A stretch of DNA of 13,143 bases from Planctomycetaceae bacterium UBA4732 (GTDB lineage Bacteria; Planctomycetota; Planctomycetia; Gemmatales; Gemmataceae): the NCBI GenBank assembly GCA_002404095.1, contig DHJA01000077.1:103905-117047 (forward strand). The letters are read 5' to 3'. The notes under the pieces were generated by a model that searched no databases, had not been told where the DNA came from, and worked only from the letters and a program-made list of their open reading frames with translations. The position numbers were made by a program, and so were the translations under genes. Every line of letters starts with the position of its first letter. Position 1 is the first letter of the stretch. Positions 1-7,466 of this stretch are shown here, in pieces.

Positions 1-51
1 GCCCTTTTCGCACAGGCTCTCAGAGGAATCACCCTGGAACGATTACCGCCG

Positions 52-3000
52 TCAGTCCACATAAATAAACTCATTCGCACACAACAGCACCTGACAATAC
101 TCCTGCCACGCCTTCTCCGCCCCACCGCCTCGATTCACAAAATCGAGGCCGATCTTCACCTCGTCGTCCAGCGCCGGCCGGCCGTACAGCAGATTGTACG
201 CCCGCTGAATTCGCGCCAGGTCGTCCTTATCGCCGTCGGTGATGCGCTTCGCCAGCGCTTTCGTCTGCTCCAAAATGAACGGGTGGTTCATTAAGAACAG
301 CGCCTGGGGCGCGACCGTCGAAACCGTGCGTTTGTCCACGGGCGCGGTGGAGTCGGCCACGTCAAACAGCGGGCCAAAGCCGGAGCGGTCGGAGCGAATC
401 GTCGTCAAATAGACCGAGCGACGCGGGGCGTTGAAGTCGCGTATCGACGGGCCGCCCATTGTCCGGTCGAGTCGGCCGGCCGCGGCGAGCAGGCTGTCGC
501 GGACGCCCTCGGCTTCCAGGCGCCGGCGATTCATACGGTAGAGAAGACGATTTTCCGGATCGATATTGGATCTATCATTCTCACACGATTGTTGATAAGT
601 CGCCGACAACATAATGAGCCGGTGCATCTCTTTTATCGACCAGCCGGACTTGACGAATCGGTCGGCCAGGTAGTCGAGAAGCTCGGGGTTGCTTGGTCGG
701 CCGCCGAGTTTGCCGAAGTTGCTCGGCGTACTGACGATGCCCTCGCCGAAATGCTGCTGCCAGATGCGGTTGACCATGACGCGAGCCGTCAGCGGATTGT
801 CGCCGCGCGTCAGCCATTCCGCCAATTGCAGACGGCCGCTGCCTGATGTGATCGGCTTCTGGTTCGTCCCTGTCAGGATTTCCGGGAAACGCCGCGGCAC
901 GATATCGCCCAGGTGATCGTAACGTCCGCGAAAGTGGATATGCACGTCATGGACGCCAGCGTGCGGACTGCCGGGTACGCCTCCCTCCTGGGCGCCGTTG
1001 GCGTACTCTATGGGCGATTCACGGACCTTTTTTAACGCATTAAAATCGCTCTCCAGACGCGCTAGCCCCGCGCGCACATCGGCAGGCAGAGTTTTTTCAT
1101 CGTCGGCGTTTTTGATCCAGAAGGGACTACGAGCGTCGGTCAGCGTGAAATGCTTCTGAAACTCGCGGGCCGCTTGCTCGACAGCGCCGCGATCCGTCCC
1201 GGCTACGGCGTTGTCCCAGGCATCTAAACCAGGGTCGGCGGCCTTCATTGCCCTTCGGCTGTCGGCCATGTCCCAAAAGTGCCACACGGCCGCGTTGCCG
1301 TAACGGTCGCCGTGCGGGTTGCCTTTGCCGTTTTGGTGCAGATCGCTTACCACGTCTCGGGCCAGGTTCCAAGCCTTTGTGCCGTCCGCGAAAGCAATGG
1401 TCAAGTCCACAGTGGTAGTGTCACAAGTATGGTTCGCTTTAGGCAGGACTAATAACTCAATGCGGTCGCCCGGCTCGACTTCCACCGCTGTCAGCCGCTG
1501 CCCATTTTTGCCTTGATCGAACTTCTGGGCGCCGCCGTTGGGGAAGTCGCCAGTCGCCAATTCCCGGCAACCTGCCCCTTTGCGGAGGTCAATGATCCAA
1601 GCGATGCCGTCGCCGCCGGCCGGGTCGGCGTCCGTCACTCCGCCCGTGACATATACGGTCCCCTTGACCGGACTGCGCCAGCCGACCGCGACGCCGTTGT
1701 TCGGTCCCGGGTGTACGGAAACGGACTTGGCCGGTAGCTTGAAGGTCTGGATAGCGACTTCCTGATCGGTGCTGTTGGCTATCACGTTCGGGCAGTCCGG
1801 TTCGCCGCGCCAGCCAAGGACGCCGGGTTTGCCGGCTACGTCGCGCACTGCCTTCGTCATTAATTTGTAATCGCCGCCGCCGAGGTAGTCGATCCATTGC
1901 CGGAGGGCGTAGGCGTGCAGCTTCTTGCCGGCCGCGAAATCGCTGACGGGCAGGGCAGGGGAGTCGGCGGACGCATTCCGGTATTCCCAAGCCGCCGTCA
2001 GGTACTTCGCCGTTTCGGGCAATTGTGATTTCGCATATTCCTGATACGCTTTCTCTCGATTTGTTTTGAGTTGCTTTTCCAACTCTGCGAGGCGTTGCTG
2101 TCGCTCGGCGCGCTTGGCCAACTCGGCGGGTGGAGTAAGTGGAATGCGCAGCATCGGCGGGCCATTGGTCTTGGGGCCGACGTCGGGCAAGATATGCGTG
2201 CTGAAAAAGATACCGCCGAGCGCGTAGTAGTCGGCTTGAGAGATCGGGTCGAACTTATGGTCGTGGCAGCGGGCGCAGGCGACAGTCAGGCCCAGGAACG
2301 TCCGACTGGTCACGTCCACCTGATCGTCGGCGATGTCGGTGAGCAGCTTATCCTTGTCGGCGTCGCCGCCGCCCCAGTTGCCTAATGCGAGAAAACTTGT
2401 GGCGATAATCCCTGATCGGTTGAAGCCTTCCTTACCCGGCACAAGGTCGCCGGCGATCTGGTCGCGGACGAACTGGTTATACGGCATATCGCGGTTGAAG
2501 GCGTCGATCACCCAATCGCGGTAGCGCCAGGCGTCGCCGCAGTCCATCACGTCGCCGGCGCCAAGGCGGGCGTCGAACGAATCGGTGTAGCGAACCAGAT
2601 CGAGCCAGTGGCGGCCCCACCGCTCGCCATAAGCCGGCGAAGACAGCAGCCGATCCACAACCTTAGCGAACGCGGTCGGCGAATCGTCTTTGAGAAAGGC
2701 GTCCGTCTCGCCCGGCGTCGGCGGCAGTCCTATAAGATCGAAGGTCGCTCGACGCAGTAGGGTTCGCTTGCCGGCGGGCTTGGCCGGTTTCAACCCCGTG
2801 CCCTCTAACGCCGCGAGAATGTAACGGTCTACATCGGAGCGCGGCCAGCTCGCGTCCTTCACCTGCGGCGCGGCCAGGACGTTGACCGGCTCGAACGCCC
2901 AGAAACGCCTTTGCTCGTCGGTGATGTGAAAGCCGACCCCCAATGTAGTCGCGGCGGCGGGGTAGGGCAGACCCATTTCGACCCAGCGCGCAAGGACGGC

Positions 3001-3333
3001 GATTTCGCGGTCGGGAAGCTGCTTATCCTTCGGCATCTTCATTTTGTCGGTGCGGCGCACCAGCTGGACGAGAAGGCTGTCGTCCGGCTTACCAAGCACG
3101 GCCGCCGGCCCCTTATCGCCGCCCTGGAGTACAGCGTCGCGCGAGGTCAGCTTGAGGCTGCCGCGGGTCTTGTCGCCGCCGTGACACTTGATGCAGCGTT
3201 CGACCAACAGCGGCCGCACTTTTTTCTCGAAAAACTCGTCGCCCGCCGAATCGGCGCGCACGGGCACGGCGACCGCAAGGAAGATGCAGCCAAGTAGGTT
3301 CAACGTCAAAGCGCGAGGAGAGGCGGGGTTCAT
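52..3333 (-). CDS. PSCyt1-PSCyt2-PSD1 (DUF1549/DUF1553) exported cytochrome-like protein
   Basis: A 1093-residue protein. The N-terminus looks like a signal peptide (residues 1-28, hydrophobic core LLGCIFLAVAVPV, cut likely after RADS), so export is inferred. A first haem motif CIKCH (47-51) marks the planctomycete cytochrome-C domain (PSCyt1). The DUF1549 region (about 165-380) holds a second haem motif CARCH (353-357) followed by DHKFDPI, as is usual for PSCyt2. Residues about 402-436 are charged and probably a coiled coil. Residues about 540-680 look like a beta-rich insert, and the C-terminal DUF1553/PSD1 domain starts near 830 (LAEWLTRGDNPLTARVMVNR). Such proteins are abundant in planctomycetes and often sit beside DUF1501 genes; a role in oxidative breakdown of complex carbon is commonly supposed but unproven. 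The start has a good site: GAGG seven bases before ATG. The stop is TGA; positions 1-51 downstream hold no recognisable gene. Confidence 0.93.
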   Translation of the reverse strand: MNPASPRALTLNLLGCIFLAVAVPVRADSAGDEFFEKKVRPLLVERCIKCHGGDKTRGSLKLTSRDAVLQGGDKGPAAVLGKPDDSLLVQLVRRTDKMKMPKDKQLPDREIAVLARWVEMGLPYPAAATTLGVGFHITDEQRRFWAFEPVNVLAAPQVKDASWPRSDVDRYILAALEGTGLKPAKPAGKRTLLRRATFDLIGLPPTPGETDAFLKDDSPTAFAKVVDRLLSSPAYGERWGRHWLDLVRYTDSFDARLGAGDVMDCGDAWRYRDWVIDAFNRDMPYNQFVRDQIAGDLVPGKEGFNRSGIIATSFLALGNWGGGDADKDKLLTDIADDQVDVTSRTFLGLTVACARCHDHKFDPISQADYYALGGIFFSTHILPDVGPKTNGPPMLRIPLTPPAELAKRAERQQRLAELEKQLKTNREKAYQEYAKSQLPETAKYLTAAWEYRNASADSPALPVSDFAAGKKLHAYALRQWIDYLGGGDYKLMTKAVRDVAGKPGVLGWRGEPDCPNVIANSTDQEVAIQTFKLPAKSVSVHPGPNNGVAVGWRSPVKGTVYVTGGVTDADPAGGDGIAWIIDLRKGAGCRELATGDFPNGGAQKFDQGKNGQRLTAVEVEPGDRIELLVLPKANHTCDTTTVDLTIAFADGTKAWNLARDVVSDLHQNGKGNPHGDRYGNAAVWHFWDMADSRRAMKAADPGLDAWDNAVAGTDRGAVEQAAREFQKHFTLTDARSPFWIKNADDEKTLPADVRAGLARLESDFNALKKVRESPIEYANGAQEGGVPGSPHAGVHDVHIHFRGRYDHLGDIVPRRFPEILTGTNQKPITSGSGRLQLAEWLTRGDNPLTARVMVNRIWQQHFGEGIVSTPSNFGKLGGRPSNPELLDYLADRFVKSGWSIKEMHRLIMLSATYQQSCENDRSNIDPENRLLYRMNRRRLEAEGVRDSLLAAAGRLDRTMGGPSIRDFNAPRRSVYLTTIRSDRSGFGPLFDVADSTAPVDKRTVSTVAPQALFLMNHPFILEQTKALAKRITDGDKDDLARIQRAYNLLYGRPALDDEVKIGLDFVNRGGGAEKAWQEYCQVLLCANEFIYVD

Positions 3334-3383
3334 GAGGACGCCTCAAGGCGGGCGGGTGGGAAGGCGAGCGGGCATTACGCTTA

Positions 3384-3413
3384 ATCATACGCTTGTCCGG
3401 CGGCGGTGGGCAA
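3384..3413 (-). promoter_or_regulatory. Candidate sigma70-type promoter for the PSD1 gene
   Basis: On the minus strand, TTGCCC (3413-3408) and TATGAT (3389-3384) are separated by 18 bp. They match the sigma70 consensus at 4/6 and 5/6 positions. Transcription would start near 3377, giving a leader of about 45 bases before the ATG at 3333. The -10 box is flanked by two copies of AAGCGTA with a 12-bp period. If real, the PSD1 gene can be transcribed independently of the haem-motif gene upstream. This is a visual match only, and planctomycete promoter consensus is poorly defined. Confidence 0.35.
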
Positions 3414-3517
3414 CGGAAAAGTGGAAGAATGGCAATGTGCCTATTTATACCTCTAATGTATCCTGGGGCCGCTGGGGTGGCTGTTCTGGTCGGTGAAGAC
3501 CCTACAGCTTCGGTAAG

Positions 3518-4975
3518 TTACTCCGCCAGGAGTTTTCGCAGCGCGGTCCAGTTCGGGCGTCCCTCCTTCCACTTCACGGCCGCCCCAGCGACCTCGGAAA
3601 CGGGCATCTCCGCTAAGGAGAACGGGCGCGCAACGGGGTTGCCGTTCAGGTTGCCGCGAAAATTGAAGTAGCTGTTGAACGAGGAGACGCCAGGCAGGCT
3701 GTGGCAGGCGAAACAGTCTTCTTTGACAGGGCTCTGACTCCTCTCCAAAAAGGGCCGGTCGGTCGGGCCAGACTTGCGGTTTTCAAACTCATCATGATAG
3801 TACCGGAAGAAGGGATTATGGAAATCGACCTCATCGGGGCCGACGGCGCGCAGCCCCCCCGCCCGGTCCGCGAACAGCAAGGAACGACTCAGACGAAACT
3901 CCTGAAAGGATTGCCATGAGTGGGCGCGGCGGTTGGCCTCGGTGCCGCCGGCCAGCGCGGCATTCAGCGTCTGCACTGTCATCCCCGGAACCTCGCGATA
4001 GACGCGCAGCTGGATGCTCTCCGTCAGGGCGGTCGCGGTGGGAGTGTTCGTAGAAGCGATCAGCAGCGCGCGGCGGACCAACGCCACCTGAGTGCCCACA
4101 AGAAACGGTGGAAGTTTCGGATTCGGGAGGTACTTCTCCGCATCATTCCCAGTTTCCTTCGCTTCGACCCGCAAAGGCTGGTCGAAAGAGCGCAACCGTT
4201 TGAGGTAATCGACCGTGGCGGCGCGGCCCGCCGGCAGCCGGAGGAAGAGTAGGAAGGCCGAGTTCGTAAACACACTGGTCCCGGTGTCGCGCAGATGTTC
4301 GGGCGCGACGGGACCGTCCGGTCGGCCCACGCACACCCACGGGCCGTCAGCCTTGAACAAGTCAACAGGTAAAAACGGTTTGCCCGGATGCTCTGGATCG
4401 AACTGCTTGGGGAATTCGCCCGAGGCGACGGCAGCCGCGTAGTTGTCCGGCAGCTTCTCGATCCGATCCGGGGCGAGGGCCAACCGGCCGATGACGGCTG
4501 CCAGCGGACGGCGGAGCCGGTCCCGCGCCGCATCCACTTCTTCCGGCGTAAGGCCCGGTTCGGCGAAGTTGGCGCGGCCGCCTTCCAGCCAATTGAAGAC
4601 CAGCCAGAGGTCGCGCTGGAGTACCGCCCGCTTCACCGGGTCTTCGATCAGCCTCTCCCCCCGATTCTTCAGGAACTCCTCTAGCACGGCGACCGCCCGC
4701 TTGTTTGAATGCTCTTCGAGCAGGTGCTTGGATCCCGCCCACAAAAGGGGCTCCAGGCGATCCTGCCCGTAGGCGCGGCCGTCCGGACCGACGCGGACGA
4801 ACATTGCCTCGTGCAGCCGGTTCCATAGGTGTTCAGGATCGGCGTCATACAGCGACCGCTCCGACGAGGTCTTTGCCGGAGACTCCGCCGGCCCCAATGA
4901 GGCGAAGTAACAGACGAGCGCCGCGCCTGCCACAAGGCAGAAGGCGGACAGCCGTAAGGCGTGCGAATGGTACAT
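3518..4975 (-). CDS. Exported protein of unknown family with a single C-terminal CxxCH haem motif
   Basis: A 485-residue protein I do not recognise. It starts with a short polar stretch and a hydrophobic segment (about residues 8-28) that reads as a signal peptide or membrane anchor. Most of the chain is a mixed, Arg/Leu-rich region without a familiar motif. One haem-binding motif CFACH lies at 421-425, close to the C-terminus, followed by SLPGVSSFNSYF, so covalent haem attachment outside the cytoplasm is plausible. The fold before it does not look like an ordinary class I cytochrome c. The start is supported by GGAG seven bases before the ATG. The gene lies 184 bp upstream of the PSD1 gene on the same strand, and both encode exported haem-motif proteins. 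A shared electron-transfer role is inference. It could instead be a large periplasmic protein in which the haem domain is only an accessory. Confidence 0.85.
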   Translation of the reverse strand: MYHSHALRLSAFCLVAGAALVCYFASLGPAESPAKTSSERSLYDADPEHLWNRLHEAMFVRVGPDGRAYGQDRLEPLLWAGSKHLLEEHSNKRAVAVLEEFLKNRGERLIEDPVKRAVLQRDLWLVFNWLEGGRANFAEPGLTPEEVDAARDRLRRPLAAVIGRLALAPDRIEKLPDNYAAAVASGEFPKQFDPEHPGKPFLPVDLFKADGPWVCVGRPDGPVAPEHLRDTGTSVFTNSAFLLFLRLPAGRAATVDYLKRLRSFDQPLRVEAKETGNDAEKYLPNPKLPPFLVGTQVALVRRALLIASTNTPTATALTESIQLRVYREVPGMTVQTLNAALAGGTEANRRAHSWQSFQEFRLSRSLLFADRAGGLRAVGPDEVDFHNPFFRYYHDEFENRKSGPTDRPFLERSQSPVKEDCFACHSLPGVSSFNSYFNFRGNLNGNPVARPFSLAEMPVSEVAGAAVKWKEGRPNWTALRKLLAE

Positions 4976-5318
4976 TGGCTTTCTCCGTCGCCGACGTTGT
5001 TATTAGGTTGTGCAGCCTATCCCTTGGAAATCGCGCCCGGTGCAATCTATCAAAGCCGCGGTGTGCATCCTGCGGACGACATGACCTCATCCCTTGCAGG
5101 TACTGGTATGGTAAACTCTGCCGGCCGCATGTCAACAAAAAACGGAAGGGTTTGAACCAGCGGACCAGCGACGTGAGTTCCGAAAAGCTAAATGAAAGAC
5201 GCCCAAAGGCATGGCGACAACGACGTATCCGCCGAGTTCACCCGCTTCCCCGCTGCGGCATCGCTTTTGCTACCCAAACGGCATGTGACGACCCGGTCCT
5301 ACGCTCACGTGAGGCGCC
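4976..5318. other. Divergent intergenic region, no gene recognised
   Basis: This 343-bp spacer separates the minus-strand haem-motif gene from the plus-strand ATP-grasp gene, so it should contain promoters for both. No convincing small gene was found; reading frames through it are short and have no family motifs. A possible extended -10 element TGGTATGGT occurs on the plus strand at 5104-5112, but no -35 box sits at proper spacing. The T-loop-like string near 5148-5160 does not fold as a tRNA arm. Nothing else was identified. Confidence 0.6.
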
Positions 5319-6311
5319 ATGAAGATTACGATCCTGAACTACCTCGAACACGAAGGCGACAAGAAACATGACACTGTGGTGGACCAAGTGGCCAGGGCGC
5401 TAAAACAGAGCAAACACAAGGTTTCCGTCCTGGGCGTCCACGGCAACGTGAATCAGCTGCGCACCGGACTGCTGCGACGTAAGCCAGACCTTGTATTCAA
5501 CCTCATGGAGACCTTCGGCTCCAACCAACTTGGCGCCGTCGGCGTCGTCGGGCTGCTCGACCTGCTTAGCGTACCGTACACCGGCGGCGGCCCAGGCGAG
5601 TTCTACATTCAGGAGGACAAAGGGTTGACCAAGAAGTTACTCTCGTTCGACGGTATTAAATATCCTGAATTCGCCATCTTCTCCCAGGACGCCGAGCTGG
5701 AGACCGGCGGCCACTTGCACATGCCGCTCTTCGTCAAGCCGTTGCGCATGGACGCCTCCATTGGCATTAGCGGAAAATCGCTCGTCCACAGCACCAAAGA
5801 GATGATCGAGCGCGTCACGCACATTCACAAGACCGTCAACGACGCCGCCCTTGTTGAGGAGTACATTGAAGGCCGCGAATTTTATGTCGGCGTCCTGGGC
5901 AATCAGGAACCGCAGGCGTTTCCGGCCATCGAGATGGATTTCTCCGGGATGCCGGAGGGCATGGCGCACGTCCTCGATTCCAAGGCCAAATGGGATGAAA
6001 AGAGCGCCGAGTACAAAGGCACGAAAGCCATTCTGGCCGACATACCAGACGAGGTTCGCGCTCGACTCCAAAAGGTAGCCGTGGACGCCTATCGCGCTTT
6101 GCGTGTCCGCGATTACGGCCGGATTGATATGCGTTTGACCCCCACAGGCGAGGTTTACGTCATCGAAGTCAACGCCAGCTGTTACCTGGAACAGACGGGC
6201 GAATTCTCCACATCCGCCGAGGCTGCCGGCATGGATTATCCAACGCTTATTAATCGCATCGCCGAATTGGCCTTCGAGCGCTATAAGTCACGCAAAGCGG
6301 CGAAGGCATAA
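5319..6311 (+). CDS. ATP-grasp ligase related to D-alanine--D-alanine ligase
   Basis: A 330-residue cytoplasmic enzyme with the ATP-grasp fold, expected to couple ATP hydrolysis to carboxylate-amine ligation through an acyl phosphate. Visible landmarks are a VPYTGGG turn (86-91), the ATP-binding lysine in FVKPLRMDASIGIS (K140), the adenine/ribose segment VEEYIEGREF (179-188), and metal ligands in RIDMRL (D270) and VIEVNAS (E283, N285). Length and order fit the Ddl family. Two Ddl hallmarks differ. The N-terminal loop that usually carries a HGxxGE-type motif reads METFGSNQLGA. The residues after the metal-binding Asn read ASCYLEQTGEFSTSAE instead of the usual LPG-type substrate loop. I therefore do not call it ddl; it may ligate another amino acid or peptide. 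GAGG precedes the ATG by only four bases. It converges on the metallopeptidase gene with a 9-bp gap. Confidence 0.88.
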   Translation: MKITILNYLEHEGDKKHDTVVDQVARALKQSKHKVSVLGVHGNVNQLRTGLLRRKPDLVFNLMETFGSNQLGAVGVVGLLDLLSVPYTGGGPGEFYIQEDKGLTKKLLSFDGIKYPEFAIFSQDAELETGGHLHMPLFVKPLRMDASIGISGKSLVHSTKEMIERVTHIHKTVNDAALVEEYIEGREFYVGVLGNQEPQAFPAIEMDFSGMPEGMAHVLDSKAKWDEKSAEYKGTKAILADIPDEVRARLQKVAVDAYRALRVRDYGRIDMRLTPTGEVYVIEVNASCYLEQTGEFSTSAEAAGMDYPTLINRIAELAFERYKSRKAAKA

Positions 6312-6320
6312 ATGCCACGC

Positions 6321-7328
6321 TTAGGTAGCGGCGTCGTGGAGCCTGCTCATCGCCAGGGCTGTTATGAAAGTGGTTAGGGCAACGGTCACGGCCGTTTCAC
6401 GAGCTTCCGCGTAGGTCATGTTTCGCTTTTCGGCTAGTTCGGATAATTCGCGCAGTAGGTGTCGCGCCCGCTCAGGAAACCACCCCGTCCAGCGATATAC
6501 ATCGGCGGAAATAGTCCGTTCCAACCGCCGGATAAGCATGGCGGCGCGGCGAGGCGTCGTTGGCGGTTCTTTGCCCGGCTCGCCGAAGATCGTTAGGAGC
6601 GCCTCCTCCAGGTCCGCCGGAACCTCCATCTTGTCCAGCGCGTAGGCTCGATAGTGCTCATCCAGAGTTGACTCTAGACTTGCCACGTCTTCATCCGGGT
6701 CTTCGGCCGTCGTTAGCGGCTCACGTTCACGCAATTCGGCCATTACACGGTCGCAATACTCCAACTTTGCCAGCGCCGGCCGACGCATGTACCGCTCGCG
6801 CCAGTTCAGGCCGGGCGTCATCCACACGGCAAACGTCTCGGCCCAGTCCTCATCGGGGTGCTTCTGTGCGTACCATCCGGGAAGGTGATCGACGTATTGC
6901 GGGCTAAACGCTTTGGGTCGATATTCCTCCTCATAGGGCAGGTTGATGTCGCCGAATTGGTTGGTCCATTCGGGGCGTTCATAAAGCCGATAGGCGTAAT
7001 TGACGACATGCCCCATTTCGTGTCGTAGATAGCGTAGTATATCGGATGGGCCGCCGCCCTCGACGAGGCCGCGCTCCGCGTGGAAGTCCGTCAGATCGAC
7101 GCGAACCAGATAAAATGGTATAGCGATAGATATTGTATCAAAGGGGACGCCCCATTCCGTTGACAGGTAGAAGTGGGGGCGGACTTTCGTGACGCCGCAA
7201 GCGGACAATTCACGCTGAAATTCCTGAAGAACGACTTCCAACGGCGTACCGAGAATCGTTAGGCCAAGGTCGCGCAAGCGCCTCGATCCGAGGTTGCCTT
7301 CATGGACAAAGGATTTTTCCGACGACAT
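6321..7328 (-). CDS. Putative zinc-binding metallopeptidase (PF15887 type)
   Basis: A 335-residue protein. The zincin motif RHEMGHVVNYAYRLY gives metal ligands H103 and H107 with catalytic E104. A downstream DEDWAETFAVW segment (159-169) gives E164 as the likely third ligand. The segments RPHFYLSTEWGVP, IAIPFYLVRVDL and LPGWYAQKHPDED are characteristic of the 'putative zinc-binding metallo-peptidase' family. Many members begin with a Cys-rich zinc ribbon; this one does not, and it has a helical, charged C-terminal extension (about 200-335). No signal peptide is visible, so a cytoplasmic location is expected. The ribosome site before the ATG is weak. It ends 9 bp from the convergent ATP-grasp gene. 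Its substrate is unknown; cleavage of the neighbour's product is a hypothesis only. Confidence 0.85.
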   Translation of the reverse strand: MSSEKSFVHEGNLGSRRLRDLGLTILGTPLEVVLQEFQRELSACGVTKVRPHFYLSTEWGVPFDTISIAIPFYLVRVDLTDFHAERGLVEGGGPSDILRYLRHEMGHVVNYAYRLYERPEWTNQFGDINLPYEEEYRPKAFSPQYVDHLPGWYAQKHPDEDWAETFAVWMTPGLNWRERYMRRPALAKLEYCDRVMAELREREPLTTAEDPDEDVASLESTLDEHYRAYALDKMEVPADLEEALLTIFGEPGKEPPTTPRRAAMLIRRLERTISADVYRWTGWFPERARHLLRELSELAEKRNMTYAEARETAVTVALTTFITALAMSRLHDAAT

Positions 7329-7365
7329 TACTCGGCCTGCTATATAAGAGCCTGCAACGAAGTGA

Positions 7366-7446
7366 CGAACGGCCGGCGTGAGCCGGCTGGTGCGTCACCA
7401 AGTCGGCGATAACATTCTATACCAGCCGGCTTACGCCGGCCGCTCG
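7366..7446. repeat. BIME-like pair of inverted GC-rich palindromes (REP-like)
   Basis: Two 26-bp arms, 7366-7391 and 7421-7446, are inverted copies that agree at 24 of 26 positions; both differences are purine transitions, and one leaves a G-U pair in RNA. They are separated by 29 bp. Each arm is itself a small hairpin: GCCGGC-GTGA-GCCGGC on the left and GCCGGC-TTAC-GCCGGC on the right. Nested palindromes in inverted pairs are the architecture of bacterial REP/BIME elements. The element lies between two minus-strand genes (membrane protein and metallopeptidase), where it could stabilise or terminate the upstream transcript. No run of U follows, so it is not a classical intrinsic terminator. 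Confidence 0.85.
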
Positions 7447-7466
7447 CCCATAAAGAATGATGCCGT

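Noticed and set aside
1589..1990. Minus-strand 133-codon frame inside the PSD1 gene
   Set aside because: Shadow frame of the large cytochrome gene, with Arg-rich composition and no motif.
5141..5180. A TTCAAA string on the minus strand resembling a tRNA T-loop
   Set aside because: The bases on either side cannot form the five-pair T stem, and no acceptor or anticodon arm is present.
4705..5322. A 205-codon plus-strand reading frame running into the ATP-grasp start
   Set aside because: It lies largely antisense to the haem-motif gene, is Arg/Pro-rich as expected of a GC-rich shadow frame, and has no recognisable motif.
5319..7328. Calling the ATP-grasp/metallopeptidase pair a defence or RiPP system
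   Set aside because: No precursor peptide, transporter, toxin or nuclease lies nearby, so only the juxtaposition is reported.
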